This document shows, one piece after another, positions 36,900-51,200 of a stretch of 64,000 nt of DNA. This DNA is from Telopea speciosissima (lineage: Eukaryota; Streptophyta; Magnoliopsida; Proteales; Proteaceae). Numbering within the stretch: position 1 is the first letter of the stretch; every line of letters begins with the position of its first letter. The notes beneath the pieces are model-generated. The model was not told the DNA's origin. It did not search any database and saw only the letters and a list, made by a program, of their open reading frames with translations. A program made the position numbers and the translations under genes. Location: positions 13,513,501 to 13,577,500 of the forward strand of contig NC_057916.1 of NCBI RefSeq assembly GCF_018873765.1, given 5' to 3'.

Positions 36900-37890
36900 A
36901 CAATTAACCTAGGCCTTGCCAGCTGCGTTTGTTGATACCAGCTCACTGTAGTGCTTTCTTATCAGAGTTTTTGGTCGTGGCCATGTACCACCCATGAATC
37001 TACTTTGAATCTTTGATTGATACTTGGCTAAGAGAGTAGTACCTATCGCAGGGCGAGTTGAACTTGAGTCCTACCACATGGGTTTCCGGTATCCCCCTAC
37101 CTGTTACATTCACAAAGAAGAGAAAAGCATATGAAGGTGTTTCGACAATACTATTGATTGAATCATGGAATAACCCATTAAGGTCCGGTTCTGCCACCTG
37201 TACTTGCACGTTGCAACTATTAATATCACATCCACTATCATTTAGGCTCAAAAAGGATATGTTTGGAAGTGAAAAAAACATGTGTCTATTGCCGAATGTA
37301 TGTGCAGAGCGTATGAACGTGCAGTGGAGCGTGCTCATGATCGATCTATTTCTGATTGCAATTACTCTTAAATTTACTTATGGGAGAGAGAACGATACCT
37401 GGTTGCGCAAGGGTCTAACTCTTGATCACTATTTCTTTAGAATTTTTTTGTCTTTTTATGGGGGCACGATGGTCATTTTGGGTGACCTTATGCCTAGCAT
37501 AAGGGCTACACACCTCACGCGACTAGCTAACATTCTTTCTTCCTCTACTAATACAATTTTAAATGAAAAGGTAAAACATGACTATGCGCTCTTTATGACA
37601 TATCGTAATCCATGGGACCTAGCTAGGTTGGGTGAGAGCTATCATTTTTTGTCACGAAAAATGCTAAGCTCACAAATTCCATGATGTCACTGTTCAATCA
37701 TATGTAAGATAGTCTAATTTTTATCCTTGTAATTGTTAGATTTCAAGGGAGGTTTTCTTTCACCCGCATGAAGAGGTATTCCTTCATTGTGGGTCATGAT
37801 GAGAGCGGGTTGGGTGTCATAATGGGGAGTGGAGTACTATTCTGGCATTCATTCTTTAATAGTGGAGAGATCATGAGTTTTCCTTCTCCA
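36900..37890. other. No convincing gene; long open frame on plus strand
   Basis: A 208-codon plus frame (37058-37684) opens without an ATG and lacks any domain. A minus-strand frame over 37000-37338 contains FVNVTGRGIPETHVVGLKF, which looks more protein-like but is unrecognised and runs opposite. Either could be a decayed gene piece. Confidence 0.3.
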
Positions 37891-37891
37891 A

Positions 37892-38295
37892 CAGGGGTGC
37901 AACAGGCTGGATAGGGCTGGGTTTTTTAAAACCCAACCCAACCCTAGGTTCCCTTAGCTCAGCCCAAGCCCAGCTCTAGGTTGGGCCGGAGCCTGAGGGA
38001 TCTCTACTCAGGCCCAGCCCTGTCAGATATAATTTAACCCAGCCCAACCTGGATTGATCCTGCCTACCTCTGAGTATTGTATTAAACAAATAATGTTAAT
38101 TACACTTTGTATTTATGTATTCTATTAAAATATTATTTATATTATAATTTTAAATATGTAAGGTCGGATTGAACCGGCTCAAACGGAGGCGTCAGCCCAA
38201 GTCCTGCCTGAGCCAAACTCGGGCTTGTAAAACAAATCCAAGCCCTGCCTAGGCTCAGGGCAATCTCAGTTTTGCCAGGCCAAACTTGCATCCCT
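37892..38295. mobile_element. hAT-like element, GGGGTGCAA termini
   Basis: The ends AGGGGTGCAACAGGC and, inverted, AGGGATGCAAGTTTGGC enclose GCCCAGCCC / GGGCTGGG-rich arms around an AT-rich centre, like the element at 16901. Flanks TTCTCCAA and TTCCCATT match weakly. Confidence 0.55.
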
Positions 38296-40965
38296 ATTCC
38301 CATTCATGCATTATGAAGGGATTGGCAAAACATTAACCAAAAACTTTTTGTGAGTAGAGGACCCTTCCTCAGTTTTTCATCGGTAAAATGAAATAATCTC
38401 CACTCCTTTGATATATCATCGAAGAAAGTTCTCTGTGGGAAAATGCACGCTCACATCTAGACACAGAAAAAGTGAAATAACCATCCTATCCCATAAAAGG
38501 CCGGAATACCATCCAGTATGATGCCAACGCATACGCTCTCATTTGCCCCGCACGCATGTAGGGCCACATTCCCCCATAAAGAACACAGAACCATCACCGA
38601 AACCATCTCTTTTTTCTCTTATGCTTCTCACATGGATAAATGGCACGGATTGGAACATGAAGCTTTATTAAAATACTTAGTGCAGGTGGCCAGGTTGGAC
38701 TGGAATGTCAACGACTAATAAATATGTCATTACTCATTAGAGCATCTTTTTCCCAATAAACATCTCCATTAGCATCTTTATAGATGAAATCTCATATCTG
38801 TCCTTCCTTGTTTTAATTGTTTAACAACTTTGAATTAGATAATCAATCCATGACGTCTATGGACAATGACACCTAAGATCAGTCCATTGATCACCTCCCG
38901 TTTCCACAACCACTCTTTGGGGTACACTTCTAAAGTTCCAATTTCTATATTAATGTATTTTTTATCACAAAATAGTGGGTCCCACTAGACTTTTATATCC
39001 CAAATTTTCAATAAGAAAGGGCCGAGTGTCCCTTCATGGCTTCATCCACGGTGAAAAAGAAATCTCTTCACCATGAGTCATTACGGTAGTGAAAATGGTT
39101 TTAGGAATCGGTTGTATCAGACGATTTATATACAATCATGACTCATGACTAATATCGATACTTGACCGATATGTATCAATCAATACCGATACTTGACTGA
39201 TATGGTAGAGATATGATATTTTTTTAATGAAAAATAATATTTTGATCTAGAATCGATACCAATATATACAACTTGATACATGCAATATTTATTGGTATCG
39301 GTATCGATAAAAATATCGACAATAATCAATATTGTCACCGATATCATGAACTAAATCCATGAGTAGGATAGATGGATAACTTTCGATAAAATATCCAAAT
39401 GGGAAACTACCTTTACTATAGTTGGATAACTCATGAAAACTAATGTTCCGTGGAATGGATTTTAATAAAGGTATGTAAATTTGTCCAAAATTCAAAATTT
39501 TTATTAAAAATAAAGGCAAAATTGTCTGATACAATATAATATATATCAATATTAATATCAGTTGAGATCAATACGGATACCGATACTGATATATAAAACT
39601 AGGGCAAGAGATCACTGCTTAGATCTCTAGAGCCTTGCATGTGTGTACTGGTTGATGGGAGTGTGCGTGTAAGCATTGCCCTGAGCTAAATTTTCACCTT
39701 TCTATGTGGGTAGTACAATACTTTCACATACTTTTTGTATCTAAGTGCAAGAGCCACATGGGCCACGCGAGCAAGTAGTATTCTTTTCTCCTTAAAACTA
39801 TGCAGGGTACCACCAACTGCGTTGATGGTTACAAATATCAATGACGTACAAATGACTTAGACCACCAATTTATACACAGATATCGTATGCTTGAATGGGC
39901 AGTAAAGTAGCGAATCAAATATAGCATGTAGGGGAAGGTACCATCATACATGCATGATTGAAAAATTGTGTCCATCTTTAATTCCAACAAATGGACAGAT
40001 AATAAATAAATTAAGAAGAGGTTATCTACTTCAGATTGGTTCCAATCTTTGATGACCATTAATTAAGCTGTGTATTATATGTTAACAAATGCCACCCGTG
40101 TACGAACGGCAATATATAAATGCAGGTTTCATGCTTGCGTGGGCAGCAAAGCTGCAGATCTAATCAACTTAGAGCCTTTCTTTCGAGACCAAGTTCTCTC
40201 AAACACGCCTTCCATGGATGGCTTTCAGTTTTGAATGTTACTTTTCAAACTTATGGGAAAAGTATTAGAGGAGTGTTTTGGTTATTTTTAGATTTTAATA
40301 TTTGATATTGATTCATGTAACAATGGAAGGTTGTTTACCAAAATCACAAGATAAACTTGAGTTGAGAAAGTACACAATAATATAAAGAGTATCGATACAT
40401 ATATGGACATTTACTCGGGATGTGTGTGAATACAAAAGAGGGTATTTAATTGAAGGGAAAAAGAACATTGTCGTAATAATACACGAAATTATCACCCAAC
40501 TCATCCATAAATCAAAAACCACATCCGTCTTGATGCTTATGTGCGTGCTCTCATTTGCCCCCATGTTGTGCAGGGGTTACACAATCAAGTAACGATATCT
40601 TGCCTTTAATTAAATTAGACTTTCAAATTTGACACATGATGTTTACTGAAAAATATATATATATATATATATTTGACACATGACTAACCTAGATCGTGTC
40701 TTTATCCAATGGTCAGAATGAACATATCATCTGTTCATGTGGTATAATAGATGTTTTGTGAAATTTGGAAAAATAATTGACCATTATAACAATAGTAAAT
40801 TGCCTTTAAGTGTCAATCACCAAAATACCCTTTGATTCATTTTGCATGTACTTGAAATTCGCATGCAGAGATTCTCCCTGGATCTTCAGTCCTTTTCCCA
40901 TCATTAATTTGTTTAGAAGAAGTTTTCTCATGAAGTCTTATGCATATCTATCTTGAACGTTTGAA
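38296..40965. other. No gene recognised
   Basis: 39085-39600 is the GATACCGATACTTG/ATATCGG dispersed repeat. 39600-39790 resembles a decayed foldback with a GAGCCACATGGGCC end. An (AT)n run lies at 40650-40672. Confidence 0.4.
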
Positions 40966-40966
40966 A

Positions 40967-42400
40967 TGTAACGACCTCAAACCACTAGACCTGGATGGGA
41001 TCAAACCCTATATTTTTTTTTATCACACGAAAATGAAAGGGTTTGAAGACCCCAATTCACAAATGTAGCATAAGTCTTTCGTATTAAAATGAGGTAATAT
41101 TACAAAATTGAACTGATCTTATGGCAATTATCAAAAACTTTAAATTAGTTTAAGTTACATTCATTCAATTTGGAATTCATTGATTATATTATTCTTACAC
41201 AAGGTCTTACAAAAAATAAATATCAAAATCACTAGCCCTGATCTACCTTAACAATTCTTTTGCCCTTATCTTGACGATGATTTGTTACAATAAAATAAAG
41301 AATATGAGGTGAGTTAATAGCCTAGTGAGTGGAACATACAAAACCCTGTTATGCATCATATACAATATGCATTCCACAATGTACAACACTTCATTACTTA
41401 TTTCAATAATTTTTCATATGATTCCTCTCACTCTTCTCCCATGTTAATTGAGGAATATAACGTGCATCTCACTCCTCTCCCTGCTAAGTGAGGAACATAT
41501 ATAATACGTCTCACTCCTCCCTCTGTTAAGTGAGGATTATTGTAAAAACATATATTGTCATTTCATTCCACTTCATATAGTTTTAAAAAGCATTTTAAGA
41601 GGCATGCATTCATCAATCCTGCTACAATACTCGATTTCAATAACACAATTCCTCTATGCCATTATCACAATTCATATATCTTATGATAATAGTAAATAAA
41701 TCATTCAATAATCCATCAAGAAGAATATAAACCTTATGGGGAAGAATTCTAAACCTATATTACCTACTATGAGCTGTTCCTTGGTTCTTTCTTCTTCTTC
41801 TCATTTTTCTAACTCAACAAACTAAAGTAGACTAACTAAATCCAATGTACAAGTTTCATTTATTTGTTCCAAAGATGTCTACTATTAATCATAGTTAATT
41901 ATAAGTAACCATGGTCTTACATAGTCAAAATATCCAATCTCTTAAATAATATCTAACAAATATTCAATTCAATCCTATAATCTCATTTAATCAAACAAAA
42001 TAGTTAATCCTTGATGACACCTCACCTCTATGCCATGTGGCTGCTAATCATGACACCATCTCATCCTCTCCATGCACCATGTGGTAGTTCTTTGGTAGAA
42101 CACATGGTCCAATAATGCTAAGCCACATCAAATCCTTTATTAATCCTCCTAATAGATAGAATTAACTTAATTAATTATACTAATTAATATTTAATCATTA
42201 AGATTAATATAAGCATGCCACTTCATACTTGCACTATTCGTCATGACCAATCACAATATTCCATCACATTATCAAATACATTATTACATTAAAATATTCA
42301 CATCATTATTTAAATAATACAAATAATATAATAAATATGTGAAATGTCTCATACCATCTCACACTAATATTAAACAACCAATCAACACATTATACATGAT
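40967..42400. mobile_element. Truncated LTR-like sequence (TGTAACGACC type)
   Basis: It begins TGTAACGACCTCAAACC and has the AT-rich, non-coding character of the element at 50679-53418, which begins TGTAACGACCCCGATCC. No matching ATTACA end or target duplication was found, so the right boundary is a guess. Confidence 0.45.
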
Positions 42401-43860
42401 TCAACAGATCTTATGGATTCAATGGCCTCTACCTCGATTGGGAATCATCCATACAAAGTGGATGAACAAGGAACTACAAAAGCTATTTCAAAATGGGAAT
42501 CACCCATAAACGACTATGGTATGTCTAACATGGATTTGCTCCTAAAACAAGTGGAGATCTTTACAAAAAAAAAAAAAAAAAGACAAGTGAGAAACGCCAT
42601 CGTTTACTACCTTTCTGTCAGACTCGATGAGTTTCCCAGTTGACTCAAACCAAGACCCCAAACATGCATGCTTGCAGGTGGGAGTCGTGGGATTGGGTGT
42701 TGCAACTTGAATAGGTGGGGGGGGGGGGGCAAAAGCAGAAGTCAAGAGCCAGGGGTAGGGATCAAGGGTGGGGGCATGGCTGCGGAATTGCAAGGGTGGG
42801 TGGCGAGACATGGATGAGGGTGGGGGCGGAGGCAGGGTCAAGGGTGCGACAAGGCTTGGAAATTGTAATGGTGGGCACTGGAAGCGAGATAGGGGCCAGT
42901 GGTAGGGGTGGGGGCAAGACTGGGATAAGTGATGACCTTGAGGTAGCTGTAGAATTGGGGGAGGGGGCATAGGACAGGGAAGTGGTGGGGTTGGGGAAGG
43001 GGGGACTTGGGATATTGGAAGGGTGTTTGGGTAAGGATAAGCAAGGGTAAAATTGAAAATTAAAAAAGATTGATTAATCTCTTTAATGTTATCTTGGTTT
43101 GGGTATCTTAAAAAAAAGAAAATATTATTTTAAAGAAAAAATTTCCTTTTAGGAAAAAGAATACTTGGGTGGGTGCATTTCTTCTTGTGCCCAAATACAG
43201 GCAAATGCAAAATGACAGAAGCACTCCTAAAATTTTTTGCTTTCCATGGGATGCGACAATCATTTTAAATGCCCTATATCTAGGCGTAGAATAGTGTAGC
43301 GTTCTCTTTCCCTTTTTATGTTATATGATTAATTATAAGAGCTTTCTACCCAAAATAGAATAAAATTATAAGAGCTCAAAGGTCAATGAAATTACCCATC
43401 CTCCTTGTTAGTTTCTACTTCCTACGGCTCCGCCGTCCAGACTCCAGATGGCAACGGCGTTTCGGACAAAAGCAAAGAATAATTCCAGCGATAAATTTCA
43501 ACGGAGACCTCTAGTGGCAATTTGAGTAAATTATATGGTTATCCGAAGATATTTTGGTACTTCCCCCACCAATGTAATGAAAATCTCAAAGCCAACTCGA
43601 TGAAGCGATCGCGGATTTGTGGTTTCAAAAGAAAAAGAAAATAAAAAATAAAAAATAAAAAATGAAAAAAGATAGTGGAGTGGTTACATGGGGGGTGGAT
43701 CCATGCGATTTTTCGGCAACACATTACGTGTCAAAGTATAATTGGTCCAATATACTTTCTCACGGTGGTCATGTATGACCATCATCACGCTATTAGATGT
43801 ACACCGAAAGAGGAGGGTTTTATTTCACCGCAGATGCGCAGAGCCTTTGTTATCGGAGAG
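42400..43860. other. Low-complexity and intergenic sequence before ADF
   Basis: 42700-43040 is strongly G-rich on the plus strand and creates spurious Pro-rich frames on the minus strand. 43150-43315 resembles a foldback element (GGGTGCATTTC ... TAGGCGTAGAATAG). No gene is recognised. Confidence 0.4.
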
Positions 43861-43960
43861 TCTTTTCTATATCCTCTGTCGTCTCTTCGCCCTAGATTTT
43901 CTCGATTCCTTTTCGTCTCGTCTCTCTAGTTCGCCGCCGTTCATCTTCTGCTTCTCCAAA

Positions 43961-45291
43961 ATGGTGAGTTCTTTCTTGTTACTGATATTTTTTTCTCTTT
44001 TTCTCATCTTTAATTTGCTTCTTCTTTCTTCCCCGAAATGTTAGGGCTTCGTTTTTTGCTACTGATACTTGGTTTTTTTGGTTGAATATATACTGGAATA
44101 TTAGTTTGATCTGTAACCAGTTTGATTTTGTAGGCTGATTTTGCTGGAGTGAGATACAAATTTTGATCTATTTTTGTTGTGATTAATAGTCTTTGTTTGT
44201 CTAGTTAAGCTCAGAAGATCGATCTTCGTTAATTCGATCATGGACACCTGATTCCCGATTTGGCTTATTTGATTCTCTTACTCGTGTTTGGATTTCACGG
44301 ATTTATTTTCATCTGGATTCGCTTCATCGTTGGAAATTTTATAGACAAATGGAAGTTATAGATGACCTAGTGTCAGACATGGACTGTGTGGCGTTTATGT
44401 TATGGATCGAGATTGAATTTATTGATGTTCGTTGAAATCCATATTCGCCGGTGGTGCTCATGGCAATAGGCCTTTCTGCGCACATATAATTCACTGAGAT
44501 GTCTTTGATTTAGGGTTTGTTGTGTGATCTGTTAACTAGTTTTACATGTTTTAGTTTGTTATAAATCGATCTGATTTCTGTAAGTTTTGGACTATTGAAG
44601 AATGCTAATTTGATTAGGTTTCGTTGTACATATTTGCATGAGTTTCTGCTCTCAATGATTTTTCTGTACGTTTGTCACTTATTGAATCATTCGCTGTTAG
44701 TCTACTGGATCTTGATGGCCTTGCAATTGTTTGCGTTGTGTGGCCTTATTAATGTCCATGCATTTCATAGGCCAACGCCGCATCAGGGATGGCTGTGCAT
44801 GATGACTGTAAGCTAAAGTTTTTGGAATTGAAAGCGAAAAGAACTTACCGCTTCATAGTTTACAAGATAGAGGAGAAGCAAAAGCAGGTTGTGGTGGAAA
44901 AAGTGGGGGAGCCCGCTCAAAATTATGAGGATTTCACTGCAAGCCTTCCTGCTGATGAGTGCCGATATGCAGTCTTTGATTTTGACTTTGTAACTTCTGA
45001 GAATGTTCAGAAAAGCAAGATTTTCTTCATCGCCTGGTAATTGTTAATTTCACAAATATTCAGTTCACATTCTGTCTTCTGCTTATTAGCCATCACTCTT
45101 CTTTTATTTTCTTCGTTTTCTTTTCCTTTCTTTTTTCTAGGTGTCCTGATACTTCAAGGGTGAGAAGTAAGATGATTTATGCAAGTTCCAAGGACAGATT
45201 CAAGAGAGAGCTAGATGGGATTCAGGTGGAGTTGCAGGCAACCGATCCTACTGAGATGGGCCTTGATGTTATTAGAAGCCGTGCCAGCTAA
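43961..45291 (+). CDS. ADF: Actin-depolymerizing factor (ADF/cofilin), 139 aa
   Basis: Three coding exons, 43961-43963 (the ATG alone, followed by GTGAG), 44771-45036 and 45141-45291, give 420 bases including TAA. The single ADF-homology domain is complete: [85 protein letters not shown] and [10 protein letters not shown]. Ser6, the regulatory phosphorylation site of plant ADFs, is present. The C-terminal long helix with KDRFKREL is the actin-binding surface. The protein binds and severs actin filaments in the cytoplasm. An intron directly after the ATG and one inside the FIAW|C segment are the usual plant ADF layout, and the first intron of about 800 bp often boosts expression. Nothing looks damaged. 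Which ADF paralogue this is cannot be decided here. Confidence 0.96.
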
Positions 45292-48200
45292 GTATGCATA
45301 GTAGACCTTGCCATGGAGATTTTCTCCATACAGTCTGCTTTGCTCAATTGAAATGTTTATAGTTTGTGAGGCGGTGAATCTGGCTAGATGTGACATCTGC
45401 TTGTTCTTCAAGATTTACCGCACAGTTCATGTCTTCTTCTAGAACAACATCAATGATTTCGAGTATATCTTGTGATTTGTTATTTGTGGAACCTATAGAG
45501 TGTAATCTTGTAGCCTGATGTCTACAAGCTAATGATATGTAACAGTTTATGTACACCTTTAGTTTGGTTTTACTACTTTGAAATGGATGCTTGACCCTTG
45601 TTATCTTTATTGGGATTGTAGGAAAGGCAAGCTGCTCTGCTTTTCGGATAATCATATATTTTTTCTTAAATGGTTGCATTTAATTTTTTTTTTTTGTTTG
45701 ACTATGTCTGGGTTTTTACTAGATGAGTTCACCCATGTGCTTTGCAGTAGCTTGGAAAGCATACAACTAAATACAATGACAACATGCCTGAATTCTTGTG
45801 ATGTGATTGAATAGGGACATTCATTCAACAACAACAGCAACTCAGGCTTATCCCAACTAAATGCGGTCAGCTACATGGATCCCTACCCTCCATCCAGCTC
45901 TATTTGAGGTCATACTTGATACAAGGTCTAAGCTACGCATGTTTTTTCTCACTGCTTTTCCTAAGATCATTTTAGGTCTGTCACTGGATCTTTTAGTTCC
46001 TTCTACCTGAATCAAATCACTGCTCTGTATTGAGGCATCCAAAGGCCTCCGTTGAATATGGTCATGCCACCTTAGATGACTTTCTTGTAGCTTATCATAT
46101 ATTGGAGCTATTCACAAATCAGCTCTAATATGACCATTCTTTACTTTATCTTTCCTAGTTTTGGCACTTATCCATCTCAATAGCCTTATTTCTGTTACAC
46201 CAAGTGTATCTATATGATGCTTCTTAACTACCTAACATTCTGCACCATCACTTCTTTGTATTGAGGCTTCCAAAGGCGGCCGTTGAATATGGTCATGCCA
46301 CCTTAGATGACTTTCTCGTAGCTTATCATATATCTGAGCTACTCACAAATCAGTTCTAATGTGATCATTCTTCACTTTATCCTTCCTAGTTTTGGTATTC
46401 ATCCATCTCAATATCCTTATCTTTGTTACATTAAGTTTATCTGTATGATGCTTCTTAACTACCAAACATTTTGCAGCATACATCATAGTCGGTTATATAA
46501 GTATCCTATAAAAATCCCTTTTAAGTTTTAAAGGAATACACCGATCACACAACACTCCGGATGCACCTCTCATCCATCCTGATTTAATTCTCTGTGAAAC
46601 ATTATCCCCTACATCACCTTCTTTAATTATAATTGAGCCCAGATACCTAGAATAAACACTTTGTATACTGTCTCTCTTGTCAATCTCTCTTGTCAATTTT
46701 CACCACCTCATTATTCGTCTTAATGTAATCAAAATTACACACCATATACTCTGTCTCCGTTCTACTTATCTTAAAACTTTTATACTAAATGATTCTAAAT
46801 GACATTGAAATAAGAACTTTGGTGGTCAAGGAAGGGTCTGGTATGTTGCCCACATTTTGACTTTAGTACATAATAATAGCTTAGACTCTTTTTGGCAGTT
46901 TGGCACGGGTGTTTTGCTTATTGGCTCCCCCCCCCCCCCTTAGCAGTTTCTTTCTGTTTCTAGAACTGTTTGTGTTTCCACTGTTCATTTTCTTATTTCA
47001 GTGTTGTTTCTTTACCTTGTGGAAAGTGTGGAATTCACTTGTTTTGGTGTTTGCTTTTGGCTACTTTGGTAGCTGGCTTGATCAACCCGTTGCAGTTCTT
47101 GTTTCAGTATTGTTTCTTTACATTGAGGAAATTGTGGAATCCACTTGTTCTGACGTTTGCTTTTGGCTACTTTGGTAGCTAGCCTGATCAAACAGTTGCA
47201 GTACTGAAGTCATTTTCTCCTTGCATCTTTGTTTTATTTGTGCTTTGGTTCCCTTAGGATTCAAGTTGCTGTACTGTAGTCATTCCCTCCTTGCGTCCAT
47301 GTTTTATTTGTGCTTTGGTTCCCTTAGGATGCTAGTTGCTGTACTGAAGTCCTTTACTCCTTACATCTTTGTTTTATTTGTGTTTTGGTTCCCTTAGGAT
47401 GCTATAAACCTCAGTTTTTCCTTAGAAGAATTCCTCTCCTCATGTCCTGTATTTTAGACAACCATTTTTCATTGTGGCTGTTCGGAAAATAGTTGTTACT
47501 GCCATGGTGGGTATTTTAACATATGGCTTTACTCGTGCTGTTGACAGCTTCCTGTTGTCTTTTCTTTCCATATCGTATTTAGTAAAATTTCCCCATGCTA
47601 TTGTTGATTGAACGTGACTGTTGAATCCCTTTGTTTACATTGGCGATAGCCTTTGGGTTGCCATATTCTTTTGTCCCCAGATTACCTAGTTTTATGTTGG
47701 ATTTTTCTCTATTTTTTGTGGTGGTGAAACTTAGATAATGAAAGGAGGGGTGGGGGTTTGGAACGAATTTGTGAAGCAGCATTTGTGTGTTGAGAGGGTA
47801 GACGAATTAACAACACAAATGCAATTTGCTGGTGACCAGAATTATTGAGGTGGTTGTTGATTTTGTGACATGGTGTGTTGGGATTTGATGGTTTGAAGGT
47901 TCGATCTTGGTTTATTATACCCATGCGTTCTCTGTTAAGAACTTGTTGCAGCATCCATGTTGTGATTTAAGGGCTTCATCGACCACGACTATGATATGAT
48001 TGAAATTGGTTTAAGGGCTTCATCCACCACTATTATGGTCTGGTTTATGCTTCCCATGGTGTGGTTCAGGTTGTTGGCTTGTATGGTGATGGTAGGGTAT
48101 GTAATGGAAAGCAATTTGATATTGGAGGGAGTTGGGCATTTTTGTGGTTCATTTCGAGACATTTACAATATAATCATGTGAATTATATAGTTAGAGGGTA

Positions 48201-51200
48201 AGAGTTGCTCAAGTTTGTTATGACACCCATTGGATAAAGGTTGAATGTGTGAATTATGCACTGAGATGATGACAAAAGGTATTATTCAATAAGCTCTCTA
48301 GATTATAGTGGGGGATATGCCATTGGGGAGGGGGCGCTTAAGCTAGGCAGGGGCCGCAGGGCTTATTTTGTCTCTGTCGTGCTCCATGTCAGAGAAAACA
48401 ATGTCAAGAGCTCTTAAGCCTTGTCGTGGTCTTCCATAATCCTCAGCAATTTGCCTTGTAGAGGCAAACTGATTGGCAGCAATTTTGCAATCCTTGATAT
48501 GTGTCATCTGTTCGTAGATCGTCAAATGGGGAAGATTTGTTAAGATGATCAATTTCTCTTAGGTGCTCATTGAGGGAGAATGGAGAATGGTTGGGCGGTT
48601 GAGGTTTGGTGTTCCCTCCCTCTCTCGTTGGTAGTGGATAAGGAGAATGGTCTCCCTTGGTTTGATGTTAAATTTGGGATTCCTTTCTCCTCGCTCTTTC
48701 TAGGTTTCAATTGACCAGGTGGGGGGCGGGGTGGTTGAAGGACAGCGCCTCCTACCCAAGCCGTAGGTTGTTGGGAAGGGTACGAAGGAGTGGAAGTCAA
48801 TCAGTTAATTTAAACTAGGGAAATCTTCTCCAGTTGTCCCGACCCCTGCCTGCAAGTCGCGAAAGGTAACTCTTATTTACATGCTTCAGATGTGCTGTGG
48901 TTTGTGATCTCGCCATTTTTTACCAATGTGAAAATTTTGATCTAAAGACTAAAATCAATCATGTACCCTCTCATGTCATAATATACTTTTTTCATGCTAC
49001 TCCCCTCTGGGGTCTCTTGCCTCTTTTATGTTTCTTATTAGAAAACACAAACTATTTTACAAAATAAAAAAGCTAAGATCTTGGTATTCTTCAATTTTTC
49101 AATGTTTTCTTTATACTAGTAATACTTTACCAGGCACCTCTATGTGGTCCATTGATCTTTCTGGTAATATTGAATTTTACAGTACTCTTTTTGGTTTTTT
49201 TTTGTTACATGATAAACTCCGGTGTTTTTTGTTTTTTCCCTGAAACATAGAAAACTCTATTTGAGTGGAAACATGGGATGTCAACATGGTGGGCCCTTTA
49301 AGGCTTAATTGTCCAGAAAATTCGGATTCCATTCCAACTGGGCAGACATTTGGGCCTTAATTAAAAAATTCTAGATTGATACTTCGGAATGTGACTTGAA
49401 ATTTTAATAATGTATGAAAGATGATGTGGATAAAATGTCTACCAAATTTGGACTTTGAAAAATGATAGTGATAATCTGGCCGTTGAATAAGGAAGACATG
49501 GGTTAGATTAGTCACAAATCTATTTTGGAGCTCAATTCAATCAAATAACTATTTGAGTATTGGCAGGCATCTTGTGAATTTGGCCTGTGTCGTGGGACAT
49601 AACTCTTTAGATTTAAATTTGATAAGTGAGAGTTGAGGATCTTTGGGTGTCCCCACAAAAATTGGACCATATTCAAGCTATCTTGTAGTGGTAGATATTC
49701 AGTCCAATAAACACTTATTGATGAAGCCTGACAAGAAACAATTAATTACAAATATCATACACGACTCATGAGTCATGTCATTTCTAGCAGCTAAATTAAA
49801 TTAGATGGCCTAAGAGCCACGAATTTGTAATGTAGTAGCAAGGGTGAAGCTATAAAACATGGTTTCCTTTTGGCTTGAAGCATTGAAGTCGCTTCAGCAT
49901 ATCAGAAATTTATAAAGTAGCACAGCTGTGTCCCAGGCAAAATACTTTTTTGGGTAGGCATTTGTCTGCACTTGTGAAGATATTCCATCTTCACAAACCT
50001 GATGATAGAAAAGAAAAGAAAATAAAATAAAATTTGAGAGAGAAAAATACATAAACTCATCATTACGTTGCATTTCTTGCAAATCAAATATATCCTTACA
50101 GAAATTTTTTCTTCAACATTAAGAGATCTCATTCTCCCCGCTCCCCCTCTGGCCTCTTGTATGAAGTCTTTCTCTACCCCTAGAGTAATATCGGATGGCG
50201 ATATATCCTTTGGAAATGTAGCATTGAATCATTAGGAGTTAAATTCTTTCTATTTAAAAGATGGATCGGCATTGTCTGTGGGGAGCGTGGCACTTGCACA
50301 CACGGGCCAATGAGAGCACATGCGTTGGCATCATAGGGGGTGGGATTTCTGCCTTTCATGGGGAGTGAGGTGGTCATTTCGCCCCCCTCTGTATCTAGGC
50401 ATGAGCGGTGCACTTCCCCACATAGATCTTTTCTCCTTAAAAGATATATTTCACAAGACTCTTATGTCCTCTTTGTGGTTTCAATGAGGAGTCCATTGTA
50501 CATGCTTTGTTTCACTGTGATTTTGTTTCTTGCCGTTGGTCGGCTTCTCCTTTTAAATTCAATTGGTATTAGGAATTACATTAAAAAAAAAATTTATTCA
50601 GTTCTTGCATCTCTTGGTCCTTTCCAGATTCAAAACATGTCATTATCCTTTCATCAAAAAAATTTGTGTTGTGTGCAATGTAACGACCCCGATCCAAGGA
50701 CCAGATGGGGCCCATGACACCAGAGTCAAATCAGACCGCACAGGAAAACATTCGGCCAAGCATTCAATATAATCAAAGTGTATAAAATTAAAGACATAAT
50801 AGCAAGCGGAAGATAACGATTTAAAACTTAAAACATGGTATTGATGGCTCTAACGTCTACAATCCATACTCTCCAAGGAGAAGAACTGAACTTTCAAAAA
50901 AAATTTATAGTCATCCGGGTTCAAGATTTTCCTTCAACATAAGTATCCTTTACGACAGAAGAGTTCTATCTATTTCAAAGTAATAGACTCCAAAATGATC
51001 CTTAGATCATCAGTCTTCATCTTGCTCAATAATAGCAATGCCCTTGCCTTTATTCATGCCTGTTTTATCTGTAAAAAGATTATCATTTGATGAATGAACT
51101 ATCGCCCAGTAAGAAATAACATTGTCAATCATGCTCACAATATAACATGCAATTAAAATTTCATTTTCTATCCATAAACATGGTATTATTTCTTATCATT